Assembly (NCBI GenBank): GCA_963788085.1
Contig: CAWBFS010000007.1
Location: forward strand, 186,001 to 250,000
Reading direction: 5' to 3'
DNA length: 64,000 bases
Source: AP-15 sp963788085
GTDB taxonomy: Bacteria > Pseudomonadota > Alphaproteobacteria > ATCC43930 > CGMCC-115725
The notes below the pieces were generated by a model, which had not been told where the DNA came from, made no database searches, and worked only from the letters and a program-made list of their open reading frames with translations. The first letter of the stretch is position 1; each line of letters starts with the position of its first letter. Shown one piece after another: positions 9,714 to 18,632 of this stretch. Position numbers and translations under genes: made by a program.

Positions 9714-10710
9714 TCAGCGGCGGGCCGCTCTTGCGATGAGTTCCGAGAGCTCAACCTCCGGGCGGGCCCCGAAATGGCTGATGATTTCGGCAGCGCACAA
9801 ACTGCCGATCTCGCCGCAGACGGCTAGCGGCAGGGCGCGGGTCACGCCGTAGAGGAAGCCGCTGGCGTAGAGGTCGCCTGCGCCGGTGGTGTCGACGACG
9901 CGCGCGACCGGCGCCGCCGCGATAGCGATGCTCGGCTCCTCCTGCTAGAATGACGCTGCCAGCCGCGCTGCGGGTCAGCGCGGCGATCGCGACGTGCCGG
10001 CGCACTGCAGCCGCAGCTGCGCCGAAATCCTCCGTCTCGTAAAGCGAGCAGATTTCGGCCTCATTGGCGAAGAGAATGTCGACATGCCCGTCGACCAGGT
10101 CGCGGAACGCTGGCCGGTGCCGCCCCACGCAAAACGGGTCGGATAGGCTGAGCGCCACCCGGCGGCCCGCCGAATGGGCGATCGCCGCGGCTTTGCGGAA
10201 CGCTTCCTGCGCCTGTGGCGGGTCGAACAAATACCCTTCGAGATAGGTGATCTGCGCCGCGGCGATCACGTCGGGGTCGATGTCGGCGGGCCCGAGCTCG
10301 ACACAGGCTCCGAGGTAGGTGTTCATCGTCCGCTGCCCGTCGGGGGTGACGAGGATCAGGCAGCGTGCGGTCCCCGGGCCGCTTGTCGCGGCCGGCGTCT
10401 CGAAGCGCACCCCAGCCGCGGTGATGTCGTGGCGGTACACCTGTCCGAGAAAGTCGTCCCGCACTTTGCCGATATAAGCGCCGGCACCGCCGAGCGAGGC
10501 GATCCCGGCCATCGTGTTGCCGGCCGATCCGCCCGACGCCTCGATCGCCGGACCCATCATCCGGTAGAGCGCGTCCGCGCGGTCGGCGTCGATCAGGGTC
10601 ATGGTTCCTTTGACGAGCCCCTCTCGAGCGAGAAACGCCTCCTCGCTATGGGCGATCACATCGACAATGGCATTGCCGATGCCGACGACATCGATGCTGG
10701 CCTGTGTCAT
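9714..10710 (-). CDS. PfkB-family sugar/adenosine kinase, frameshifted
   Basis: This is a ribokinase-fold carbohydrate or nucleoside kinase, most like the alphaproteobacterial adenosine-kinase-type proteins. The N-terminus reads DVVGIGNAIVDVIA and is followed by the GGSAGNTMAGIASLGG substrate/anion region. Homology shifts frame near 9930-9945 after SVILAGG. The other frame continues PVARVVDTTGAGDLYASGFL, which is the PfkB signature with the catalytic Asp (DTTGAGD), and ends LIARAARR at 9714-9716. One inserted base accounts for it. Specificity for adenosine is inference from overall resemblance. The 240 bp between this gene and the kinase start at 9473 holds no gene I recognise. Confidence 0.82.
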
Positions 10711-11036
10711 TTGGCTGGCGAAGACCCCGCAAGGAAACCGCGGCGACTATAGCCGCGTCGAGCGTCCCAACAAGGCAGAAACGAGAGCCGCCGGCCGACC
10801 TGGAAATCGTAGCAAGAGCCCCTCTCCGCCCTTCAGGAGGGGAGAGCGAGGGGCCCGCGAAGCGGGAGGGTGAGGTGGGCGGCGCCGCAAACCGGCCCGT
10901 CCGCCCCCCTCCCCTGCCCTCTCCCCTCGGCCGGCGGGGGGAGAGGGTAGAAAGCGCGGTGTTGCTCGAAAAGCGAGGATTTCTGCCGCTAATTCCGGCC
11001 TTTCCGCTGTTCCTTCGCTGTACTTATCCGGCGATA
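10711..11036 (-). repeat. Intergenic GC-rich palindromic repeat region
   Basis: No gene is visible between the PfkB gene and glgX. The stretch from about 10818 to 10950 is built of purine/pyrimidine-skewed inverted arms. A CCCCTCTCC-type arm meets GGGGAGAGCGAGGGGC, and then CCCCTCCCC...CTCTCCCC meets GGGGGGAGAGGG. The same kind of sequence occurs at 21131-21201, so this looks like a dispersed palindromic intergenic element that could form strong hairpins in either transcript. Confidence 0.6.
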
Positions 11037-13181
11037 TCAGCCAACCGCGCCCGCGAGAGAGTCCGATTCGAGCGCGAAGAGAAGCAAGGACCGGCCAGTG
11101 ACGCCATAGACCTCGCCGGTCGCGAAAGTGCCCATCTCGGCGTCCTCGGGAAGGTTGGTGTCGATCAGCAATTGCCAATGCCAGCCGCCGACCGTTTCCG
11201 GCAAGGTGAACTCGACGAGGTCGTGGTAGCCGTTCAGCACCATCAAGAGGGTGGCGTCTTCGCCGCGTCGGCGGATGCCGGTCGGCTGGGCGCGGCCGTC
11301 CATCAGCATGCCGAAACATTCCATGCTCATGTCGCCCCATTCCTCGGGTTTCATCTCGGCGCCCGAGGCGTTGATCCAGGTCACGTCCTTTACGCCCAGC
11401 TCCTCGTTATAGACGCCGGTTAGAAACCGGGTGCGCCGCAAGATCGGATATTTGTGGCGCAATGCCGTCAGCTGCTGAACAAAGCGGATCAGCGCCTCAC
11501 CCTCTTCCCCGATTTCCCAGTCGACCCAGCTGATCTTGTTGTCCTGGCAATAGGCGTTGTTGTTGCCTTGCTGGGTTCGTGCAAACTCGTCGCCGGCGAG
11601 CAGCATCGGTGTGCCTTGCGACAGCAACAGAGTACCAAGAAAGTTGCGCCTCTGACGGGCACGCAGCGCATTGACTTCTTCGTCGTCGGTCGGTCCCTCC
11701 GCGCCGCAATTCCACGAGCGGTTGTCGGAATGGCCGTCCTTGTTGTCCTCGCCGTTCGCCTCGTTGTGCCGGTCGTTGTAGGAGACGAGATCATTGAGCG
11801 TGAACCCGTCATGGGCGGTGATGAAGTTGACGCTGGCCCAGGGCTTGCGGCCTCGGTGATTGAAAATGTCGCCCGAGGCGCATAGGCGCGGAGCGAGCGC
11901 GCTCGCCGGGGCCTCGCCGCGCCAGAAGTCGCGCACCGTATCGCGGAATTTATCGTTCCACTCGGCCCAACCCGGCGGGAAGCCGCCCACTTGGTAGCCG
12001 CCCGGGCCGCAATCCCAGGGCTCGGCGACCAGCTTGACCGTGCGCAGCTCCGGGTCCTGGCAGCAGGCCTTGAGGAACCCGCTCTGATTATCGAACCCGC
12101 TGGCCTCGCGGGCGAGAATCGTGCCGAGGTCGAAGCGGAAGCCGTCGACATGCGTCTCGCCTGCCCAATAACGCAAACTGTCGGTCACCATCTCGATCAC
12201 CCGCATGTGGTCGAGGTTGAGCGTGTTCCCGGTTCCGGTGTCGTTGATGTAATAGCGCGGCTCGTCGGGCAGCAGGCGGTAATAGGAGGCGTTGTCGATG
12301 CCCTTGAACGACAAGGTCGGGCCGAGCTGGTTGCCTTCGGCGGTATGGTTGTACACCACGTCGAGAATGACTTCGAGACCGGCTTCGTGTAGTCGCGCCA
12401 CCATTTCCTTGAATTCGCGCAGGGTCTGCTCGCGCTCGTGAGCATAACGCGGATCAGGCGCGAAGAACCCGATTGAATTGTATCCCCAATAGTTGGTCAG
12501 CCCCTTGTCGAGCAGCATGCTGTCGTTGATAAAGGTGTGAATCGGCAGCAGCTCGATCGATGTCACGCCGAGCGAGCTAATGTATTCTATGACTTCATTG
12601 GAGAGCCCTTTGTAGGTACCGCGCCATTCTCTCGGCAAATTGGGGTGGAGTTTGGTAAAGCCGCGGAGATGTAGCTCGTATACAATTGTGCGCTCCCACG
12701 GGATGCTGCGGCGCCCGGCCTCGCCGTGCCAATCGAAATTCGGGTCGACGACAACGCATTTCGGCATGAAAGGCGCGCTGTCGCGCTTGTCGAAGTTCGT
12801 ATCGTCGCCCGATTCGAGCTGATATCCGAAGACCGCGGCATGCCATTCCAGATCACCGAAATGTCCGCGGGCGTAAGGGTCGAGCACCAGCTTGTTGGGA
12901 TTGAAGCGGTGCCCGGCAACGGGCTCGTAGGGGCCGTGCACGCGATAGCCATAGATCGATCCGGGATGCACATCCGGCACATAGCCGTGCCAGATCTCGT
13001 CGGTGTATTCGGGCAGCTCGATGCGCGCCGTCTCGCGCTCGCCGGTGTCGTCGAAAAGGCAGAGCTCGACCCGCGTCGCATTGGCCGAGAACAGCGCGAA
13101 ATTGACCCCCTCGCCGTCCCAGGTGGCCCCGAGCGGGTGCGGCAGGCCTTCCCGGATCGGGCTCTTGGAGATGGCGACCAT
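11037..13181 (-). CDS. glgX: Glycogen debranching enzyme GlgX
   Basis: This GH13 isoamylase-type enzyme hydrolyses alpha-1,6 branches of phosphorylase-limit glycogen in the cytoplasm. It has 714 residues, normal for the family. The N-terminal CBM48 domain begins PIREGLPHPLGATWDGEGVN. The catalytic barrel follows with DVVYNHTAEG, the nucleophile Asp in VDGFRFDLGT, the acid/base Glu in LVAEPWD and the third acidic residue in ITAHDGFTL. A C-terminal beta domain completes it. The start MVAISKSPIREG fits alignment expectations. It is intact, unlike its upstream and downstream neighbours, and stands alone without other glycogen genes in the window. Confidence 0.94.
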   Translation of the reverse strand: MVAISKSPIREGLPHPLGATWDGEGVNFALFSANATRVELCLFDDTGERETARIELPEYTDEIWHGYVPDVHPGSIYGYRVHGPYEPVAGHRFNPNKLVLDPYARGHFGDLEWHAAVFGYQLESGDDTNFDKRDSAPFMPKCVVVDPNFDWHGEAGRRSIPWERTIVYELHLRGFTKLHPNLPREWRGTYKGLSNEVIEYISSLGVTSIELLPIHTFINDSMLLDKGLTNYWGYNSIGFFAPDPRYAHEREQTLREFKEMVARLHEAGLEVILDVVYNHTAEGNQLGPTLSFKGIDNASYYRLLPDEPRYYINDTGTGNTLNLDHMRVIEMVTDSLRYWAGETHVDGFRFDLGTILAREASGFDNQSGFLKACCQDPELRTVKLVAEPWDCGPGGYQVGGFPPGWAEWNDKFRDTVRDFWRGEAPASALAPRLCASGDIFNHRGRKPWASVNFITAHDGFTLNDLVSYNDRHNEANGEDNKDGHSDNRSWNCGAEGPTDDEEVNALRARQRRNFLGTLLLSQGTPMLLAGDEFARTQQGNNNAYCQDNKISWVDWEIGEEGEALIRFVQQLTALRHKYPILRRTRFLTGVYNEELGVKDVTWINASGAEMKPEEWGDMSMECFGMLMDGRAQPTGIRRRGEDATLLMVLNGYHDLVEFTLPETVGGWHWQLLIDTNLPEDAEMGTFATGEVYGVTGRSLLLFALESDSLAGAVG

Positions 13182-13288
13182 CGTATTCCCTTATGGTTGG
13201 ATAAGCCGGCCTAGCCGAACGCGTTGGGTAAACAGCACCGGGGCCGGCAAGATCCAACCCATTACGATGTCGCAGGCACCCAGGCCGA

Positions 13289-14501
13289 TCAGGCGGCGGC
13301 GAAGACGATCGTGACCGGGGTTCCGACCTTAACGACCTGACCGGTCGACGTGAGTTTGCCGGTCGTTTTGTTGACGTGGAACGTCACGATCGTGTCGGAA
13401 TCCTGGTTGGCGGCATAGAGGAAATTCGCCGCCGGATCGAGCCCGAAGAAGCGCGGCGTCTTGCCCTGCGTCGGTTCCCAGCCGACCGGGGTCAGGATGC
13501 CCCCGGCGCGATCGACGGCAAAGATGACGATGCTGTCGTGCCCGCGGTTCGAGCCATAGACAAAACGCCCCGACGGGGCGACGGCAACCTCCGCCCCGGT
13601 ATTGTTGCCCGTGAAGCTCGGCGGGGTCGTGGGGACCACTTGAACGGGTTGCAGCGCGCCGCGCGCCGGATCGTAGCGATAGGTCGTCATCGTCGAGTTC
13701 GAGCTCGTCGATGACGTAGGCATAAGGCATTGTCGGGTGGAAGGCGATATGGCGGGGCCCCGCGCCTTCCCGCGTTGCTACGAAAGGCGGATCGTTTGGC
13801 GTCAATTTGCCGGAGGCTGCATCGAGGTGAAACCCGAAGACGCGATCGAGCCCCTTGTCGGGCACTAGGATGAACCGGCCGGCGGGGTCGAACGGGCAGT
13901 CATGGGGTTGCGAGCTCGCCTGTTCCTTGCGGTTCGGGCCCGGCTCGCCCGGCAACATGGCAAGATCGGTCCGCGCCCCGAGCGTACCGTCCTTCTCGAT
14001 CGGCACGACGCCCACCGACCCGGCGCCGTAATTAGCCGTGATGATGAACCGATTCGCCGGGTCGATCGCCAGATAAACAGGGTTTTTGCCGCCGCAGGAT
14101 TGGCGGTTGAGCGGCGTCAGCTGACCGGTTTGCTTGTCGATCGCATAGGCGCTGACCTCGTCCAAATCGGCGTGGACCGAGTAGAGAAACCGCTGCCCGC
14201 GGTCCAAGGCGAGGAATGAAGGGTTGACGATGTTCGGGACCAGCTGCAGATGCGTCCAAGCCCCGGAACTCGGGTCCATCCGGTAGACGTTGATGCCGTC
14301 CCCTTTCCCTTTCCGTTCGGGCGTGGTGAAGGCACCGACATAGACGACGAGCGCCTTGCCTTGCGACGCATTCATCCGCGGCTGCGCGCCGGCTTTGCCG
14401 GCGCCGAGAACGGCCGGTCCGCCGACGGCGAGCGCAGCGGCGCTCTGCAGGATGATTTGCCGGCGGATGTCGCGGCCGTAAGGCCTCGATGATTTATCCA
14501 T
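13289..14501 (-). CDS. Lactonase-type seven-bladed beta-propeller, Tat-exported, frameshifted
   Basis: This is a beta-propeller of the 6-phosphogluconolactonase/Pgl-like family. The N-terminus carries a probable Tat signal (RDIRRQIILQSAAALAVGG), so the protein is likely periplasmic, unlike cytoplasmic Pgl. Repeated blades include FLALDRGQRFLYSVH, YLAIDPANRFIITANYGAG and FDPAGRFILVPDKGLDRV. Near 13690-13705 the frame shifts by one base; homology continues STMTTYRYDP, then VAVAPSGRFVYGSNRGHDSI and FFGLDPAANFLYAANQDSDT, and ends IVFAAA at 13289. The Tat-like targeting argues against a housekeeping pentose-phosphate role. The substrate is unknown. Confidence 0.82.
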
Positions 14502-14640
14502 TTCCTCCCCCTCTGATTGATTAACCGATTCGTTGGGAAACAGAACTGTACACCAGATGCGGCTGATCGCGGCAAGGGCGCTCGTCTCGCCGAGGTTGTC
14601 GGTTGGCCGTCGCGTGCGGCTGGGCTAGAACCCTTATCGA

Positions 14641-15357
14641 ATGGTTGTCGCGTTTTTTCGCGCCGTCGGCGCGCTCTCCGAACCGCCGATGCGGCGGGTC
14701 GTCGCGCTGAGCCTCGCGCTCGCGATCCTGACCTTCGCGGTGCTGTGGCTCGCCATTGCCGCCATTCTCTACCACACGGCCTTCTTCGATTGGCGGCCAT
14801 TGAACTGGCTCGTCGACCTGTTGGGCGGGCTCGCCGTGCTGGGGCTGACCTGGCTGCTCTTTCCGGCCGCCGTCACCTTGATCATGAGCTTCTATCTCGA
14901 ACGCGTAGCTGCCGCAGTCGAGGCCGCCGACTACCCCGGGCGTGGTCCGCCGCGCCCACAGTCCGTCGGCGAGATTGTCTCGATAACGCTACGGTTGATG
15001 CTGCTGACGCTTTTGTTCAACCTTTTGGCGCTTCCGGTTTATCTGCTGGTGCCCGGGATAAATCTCTTTCTCTTTCTCGCCCTGAACGGATATCTTTTCG
15101 GGCGGGGGTATTTCGAAGTGGTCGCGCTCAGACGGCTCGATATGGGGGCAGCCAGGCGAGTGCGCAGCCGGTTCGCCGGCCGCATTTTCCTGGGTGGGGT
15201 CGTGATTGCAGGGCTGTTCGCCCTGCCGCTCGTCAATCTCGTCGCGCCGGTGATCGCCACCGCCTTTATGTTGCACCTCTTCGAGGCGCTGCCGCGCCCC
15301 GTGGAACATCCCTTTGGGGAGCACCCTGTGGAGCATCCCTTTGGCCGCACCCCCTGA
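14641..15357 (+). CDS. EI24-domain inner-membrane protein
   Basis: This is a polytopic membrane protein of the EI24/CysZ-like type, 238 residues. Hydrophobic helices lie at about residues 22-45, 60-82, 118-145 and 178-205. The loop FYLERVAAAVEAADYPGRGP resembles the EI24 conserved loop, as does NGYLFGRGYFEVVALRRLD. Cytoplasmic-membrane location is clear but function is not; CysZ in this superfamily transports sulfate, which I do not claim here. The last 15 residues contain a duplicated unit (VEHPFGEHP / VEHPFGRTP) encoded by near-identical DNA at 15300-15350, a small tandem duplication at the 3' end. No frameshift is seen. Confidence 0.75.
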   Translation: MVVAFFRAVGALSEPPMRRVVALSLALAILTFAVLWLAIAAILYHTAFFDWRPLNWLVDLLGGLAVLGLTWLLFPAAVTLIMSFYLERVAAAVEAADYPGRGPPRPQSVGEIVSITLRLMLLTLLFNLLALPVYLLVPGINLFLFLALNGYLFGRGYFEVVALRRLDMGAARRVRSRFAGRIFLGGVVIAGLFALPLVNLVAPVIATAFMLHLFEALPRPVEHPFGEHPVEHPFGRTP

Positions 15358-15410
15358 CCCGGTCTGCGGCGTAGCCATCCTTTCAACAATGTCGATCGGG
15401 TGTCCCATCC

Positions 15411-16058
15411 ATGTTTGGCAGAAAGAAAACCGAGACAGAGGACCGCAAAATGGCAGATGCGTCTGACGATTTGGGCATCCCGATGAAGCCCGCGCGCCCG
15501 GTGGTACCAGGGGTGGGCCCTGGGGCGGGACCCGCAAATCCGGGCCCCAATGGCCCGGCCAAACCTCCGACTATGCCGCCGCGCTCACCCGATCTGGCGC
15601 GCGCCGGCGAGACGATGTCGATTCGCCCGGCGGAGCCGATTCGCCGCCCCGGCGACCCGGCGGCCCAGTCGCGGCGCAGCGACGGCGAGGTCCGCAAGCT
15701 GACCGTCGGCCGCGAGATCACCCTTTCGGGCGAGATCACGTCCTGCGACAAGCTGATCATCGAAGGCAGCGTCGAGGCCAACCTCAACAACTGCCGCGAC
15801 GTCGAGATCGCCGAATCGGGGCTGTTCAAAGGGACCGCCTCGATCGAGGAAGCCGAGATCCAGGGCCGCTTCGAAGGCAATCTGGTGGTCCGCAAGCGGC
15901 TCCTGATCAAGGCGAGCGGGCGGGTGTCGGGCACGATTCGCTACGGCCAGATCGAAATCGAGTGCGGCGGCCAGATCTCCGGCGACGTCCAGGCGCAACC
16001 GTCCTCCGAGCACGGCGAGGTCGTCGCCGACATGGCGAGCGTGCGCGTCGCAAGCTGA
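15411..16058 (+). CDS. Bactofilin (polymer-forming cytoskeletal protein)
   Basis: Bactofilins are beta-helical cytoskeletal proteins that polymerise at the membrane and recruit cell-wall or envelope enzymes. The 215-residue protein has a disordered Pro/Gly/Ala-rich N-terminal region to about residue 90. The bactofilin domain follows, from LTVGREITLSGEITSCDKLI to GGQISGDVQAQ, with the regular short beta-strand repeats of the family. The C-terminal tail is short. It is preceded by the EI24 gene on the same strand at 53 bp. A degraded second copy of part of this domain lies downstream at about 16486-16570. Confidence 0.92.
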   Translation: MFGRKKTETEDRKMADASDDLGIPMKPARPVVPGVGPGAGPANPGPNGPAKPPTMPPRSPDLARAGETMSIRPAEPIRRPGDPAAQSRRSDGEVRKLTVGREITLSGEITSCDKLIIEGSVEANLNNCRDVEIAESGLFKGTASIEEAEIQGRFEGNLVVRKRLLIKASGRVSGTIRYGQIEIECGGQISGDVQAQPSSEHGEVVADMASVRVAS

Positions 16059-16239
16059 CCGGGATCTTGGCGCGCCCCCCGCTTGGGCGGAAGGCGAGCC
16101 AAAGTAATCGGCTTTCCGGTCGTGACCGACCGCGAGAAGCGGCTCGGGGCGCTTGCTTGTGATCTCGCCGGTGGCTTTCCGTTAAGCGCCGCCGATATCA
16201 GGCGCTTCGCGGGGATTATCGAGCTGAAGCCGCCGTGAT

Positions 16240-16274
16240 GCGCGCTTGAACCTTATGATGAGGTTCAAGCGCGC
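16240..16274. terminator. Strong 14 bp inverted repeat, terminator-like
   Basis: The arms GCGCGCTTGAACCT (16240-16253) and AGGTTCAAGCGCGC (16261-16274) are perfectly complementary around a 7-base loop. No T-run follows on either strand, so it may act with Rho, as an mRNA end stabiliser, or as a protein-binding palindrome. Confidence 0.6.
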
Positions 16275-16485
16275 GTGGCATCGAAGGGCAGATCGACCGT
16301 AAATTCGCCTCCTTCGTACTGCACAGTCTTTCCCGTAGACCGGGTCCGAGGACGGGCTGCCGGCAGCAGCGCGGGGGCGCTGGCCGATGGGCCACTTCCT
16401 GAAGAGATATTCAACCTTTAGGCAATATCCCGCTGCTGATTCGCTGCAGGTGCAGCGAGAGCAAATTGCTCATTCAATTGTTAGT

Positions 16486-16570
16486 TGGAGAAACCCAAAT
16501 CCGCAGCCGCTTCGAGGGCAATCTGATGGTCGCAAGCGGGCCCTGACGAGCGGATGGGACGGGCGAATTC
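16486..16570 (+). pseudogene. Decayed bactofilin-domain fragment
   Basis: The sequence around CCGCTTCGAGGGCAATCTGA and GGTCGCAAGCGGGCCCTGA closely matches the intact bactofilin gene at about 15857-15925 (CCGCTTCGAAGGCAATCTGG, GTCCGCAAGCGGCTCCTGA). It carries small gaps and substitutions that destroy the frame. It is therefore a remnant of a former tandem bactofilin paralogue, or of a local duplication. Confidence 0.6.
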
Positions 16571-16586
16571 TCTGCCGCGGCCGGCC

Positions 16587-17288
16587 TCAGCTCTCGGCCG
16601 CGGCCCGCGCGGCCTGCCAGTGAACGGCGGTGACGAACGGCTCGAGGCTTATCCGGCCGATGATCTGTTCGAGGGCGCCGTCGTTGCGGTCCGCCGAGAC
16701 GAGGAGGGCGCTGACCGTGACTTGCGGGGAGTCTTCGAGATTTTCGCTGGTCAGCCGGCGCAGGCCGAGGCCGGCGGCCGAGGCAGCCTGCAGCAGCAGC
16801 GCGCGGATGTGCGCCTCCTGGTCGCCCTGACAACGCAGCTCGACGGAGTAATGGGTCTCGATTTCGGCGGCGCCGCGCGGCTGCCGGTTGATGAGCCGCA
16901 CCAGCGGGCGCAGGAACAGGTTCGTCAGGACGACGAACCCGGCGGCGATCCCGCTGGCGGCGAGCTGTCCGCCGCCGGCGAAGGTTCCGACCATCGCCGA
17001 GCACCAAAGCGTCGCGGCGGTGTTGAGGCCGGTCACATTGATCCCCTCACGCAGGATCACGCCTGCTCCGAGAAAGCCGACGCCCGATACGACCTGAGCA
17101 GCCATCCGAGTTGGACTGTTGTCGCCCGAGACCATCGTCGAGAAAACGACGAAGCCGGCCGCGCCGACCGCGACGAGGGAGTTGGTCCGCAATCCCGCCA
17201 TCCGCTGCAGCCATTGCCGCTCGAAACCGATCAGGCTGCCGAACAGCACGGCCACTCCGAGGCGAACGGCAATTTCCTGCGCCTCCAT
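16587..17288 (-). CDS. MgtC/SapB family inner-membrane protein
   Basis: This MgtC-type membrane protein family includes regulators of ATP synthase and Mg-limitation survival factors. Beginning at MEAQEIAVRLGVAVLFGSLI (ATG at 17288), it has about 233 residues. The N-terminal hydrophobic domain carries the family signatures IGFERQWLQRMAGLRTNSLV and VVSGVGFLGAGVILREG. A C-terminal cytoplasmic ACT-like domain follows (YSVELRCQGDQEAHIRALL). Longer frames upstream add a poorly conserved stretch, so I chose the internal ATG. Its start lies 5 bp after the nth stop, so the two are probably one transcript. The family name does not settle function. Confidence 0.87.
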   Translation of the reverse strand: MEAQEIAVRLGVAVLFGSLIGFERQWLQRMAGLRTNSLVAVGAAGFVVFSTMVSGDNSPTRMAAQVVSGVGFLGAGVILREGINVTGLNTAATLWCSAMVGTFAGGGQLAASGIAAGFVVLTNLFLRPLVRLINRQPRGAAEIETHYSVELRCQGDQEAHIRALLLQAASAAGLGLRRLTSENLEDSPQVTVSALLVSADRNDGALEQIIGRISLEPFVTAVHWQAARAAAES

Positions 17289-17292
17289 TGCC

Positions 17293-17997
17293 TCAGCTCG
17301 GCTCGCTCGAAGCCTCGGGCTTTCCGCTGCCGGCGCGCGCCGCAATCAGCTCGGCGGGCCCGGTCTTGGCCGGGTAGCGGCAGAGGTCGGCGACGACGCA
17401 ATTGGGGCAGTCGGGCTTGCGCGCCTGACACACGTAACGGCCGTGCAGGATCAGCCAGTGATGCGCGTAGCGCTTGTATTGCGCCGGCGTGATCGCCTCG
17501 AGCCCGGTCTCGACCGCGAGCGGCGTCTTCCCCGGGGCGATGCCGGTGCGGTTGGCCACCCGGAAGATGTGCGTGTCGACGGCGATCGTCGGCTCGCCAA
17601 AGGCGACGTTGAGCACGACGTTGGCGGTTTTGCGTCCGACCCCGGGCAGCGCCTCCAGCGCGGCGCGGTCGCGCGGCACCTCGCCGCCATGCTGCTCGAC
17701 GAGGATCCGGCTCAGCGCGATCAGGTTCTTCGCCTTGGTGCGAAAGAGGCCGATCGTGCGGATCAGCTCGACTATCCGCTCCTCGCCAAGGGCCAGCATC
17801 TTCTCGGGGGTATCGGCAAGGGCGAAGAGCGCCGGGGTCGCCTTGTTGACGCCGGCATCGGTCGCCTGCGCCGACAGCACGACGGCGACCAGCAGCGTGA
17901 ACGGGTTGATGAATTCGAGCTCGGTCTGCGGGATCGGGCGCGTCTCGGCCAGACGCCGATAGAATTCCCGGGCCTCACGTTTCGAAAAGGCGCGCAT
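17293..17997 (-). CDS. nth: Endonuclease III (DNA glycosylase/AP lyase)
   Basis: This base-excision repair enzyme removes oxidised pyrimidines and cleaves AP sites. With the start at MRAFSKREAREFYRR (17997) it has 234 residues, close to the usual 210-220. The helix-hairpin-helix LPGVGRKTANVVLN contains the catalytic Lys, and AVDTHIFRVANR contains the catalytic Asp. The C-terminal [4Fe-4S] loop is complete: C-X6-C-X2-C-X5-C in CQARKPDCPNCVVADLC. It is intact. It lies upstream of mgtC and divergent from the DUF2244 gene, with about 100 bp between the two starts. Confidence 0.95.
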   Translation of the reverse strand: MRAFSKREAREFYRRLAETRPIPQTELEFINPFTLLVAVVLSAQATDAGVNKATPALFALADTPEKMLALGEERIVELIRTIGLFRTKAKNLIALSRILVEQHGGEVPRDRAALEALPGVGRKTANVVLNVAFGEPTIAVDTHIFRVANRTGIAPGKTPLAVETGLEAITPAQYKRYAHHWLILHGRYVCQARKPDCPNCVVADLCRYPAKTGPAELIAARAGSGKPEASSEPS

Positions 17998-18095
17998 CGC
18001 GCGGAGTGTAGAGGGGCTTGCCGTCGACGACAAACGGCGACGCAATCTCGCGACCGCTTTACGGATCGGCGGCTACGCCTTTATGTTTTCGGTAC

Positions 18096-18620
18096 ATGAC
18101 GCTGAGCCCCATCTGCGCCGAGCCCCTTGCCTCGCCCGGCCGCCCGTTTTTCGAGCGCAGTGCTGTTGCCGCATCGCAGCCTGCCGATTTGCGCAAGTTT
18201 CATCTGCTGATGGGGATGCTCGGCCTGGTCAGCCTTGCCGCCGGGGTCGGGTTTGTGGCGATTGGCGCATGGCCGGTGATCGGGTTTTTCGGGCTCGACG
18301 TCGGGCTCGTTTATCTCGCCTTCCGGCTCAACTATCGCACTGCGCGCCAGAGCGAGACGATCCGGCTCGCCGACGACGTCTTCTTGGTCGAGCGGGTCAG
18401 CGTGCGCGGCGAGCGCCGCAACTGGCGTTTTCAGCCCTTCTGGGTCAAGGTCATTCTAGAGGAGCGGCCGGATACATCGAACCGCCTGCTCGTCGCTTCG
18501 CATGGCCGGAGCCTGGTGATCGGCGACTTTGTGCCGCCCGCCACGCGGCGCGAACTCGCGGCGAGCCTGCGCGATGCGCTCACCCGCTGGCGCAATTCGC
18601 TGAACCCGGCCCGGCAGTAA
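18096..18620 (+). CDS. DUF2244 integral membrane protein
   Basis: This is a DUF2244 family protein of 174 residues, found in alphaproteobacteria, function unknown. The conserved core has two adjacent transmembrane helices, LLMGMLGLVSLAAGVGFVAI and WPVIGFFGLDVGLVYLAFRL. A cytoplasmic domain follows with VERVSVRGERRNWRFQPFWV and the C-terminal DFVPPATRRELAASLRDAL. I chose the ATG at 18096 because the upstream in-frame residues are unlike the family. It lies head-to-head with nth, a frequent arrangement in this group. Confidence 0.85.
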   Translation: MTLSPICAEPLASPGRPFFERSAVAASQPADLRKFHLLMGMLGLVSLAAGVGFVAIGAWPVIGFFGLDVGLVYLAFRLNYRTARQSETIRLADDVFLVERVSVRGERRNWRFQPFWVKVILEERPDTSNRLLVASHGRSLVIGDFVPPATRRELAASLRDALTRWRNSLNPARQ

Positions 18621-18632
18621 GTGCGAGGCGGC

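Larger units (their letters stand above)
16059..16586. other. Long intergenic region after the bactofilin gene
   Basis: This gap of about 530 bp between the bactofilin gene and the convergent mgtC holds no convincing full gene. A 38-codon frame starts at a GTG at 16122 and ends at 16238 (MTDREKRLGALACDLAGG...); it could be a small protein or the tail of a lost gene. It is followed directly by a perfect 14 bp inverted repeat, and then by a decayed bactofilin-like fragment. Confidence 0.5.

Noticed and set aside
10818..10950. CRISPR-like or tRNA-like structure in the GC-rich region
   Set aside because: The repeats are inverted arms of one palindromic element, not regularly spaced direct repeats, and no cloverleaf can be drawn.
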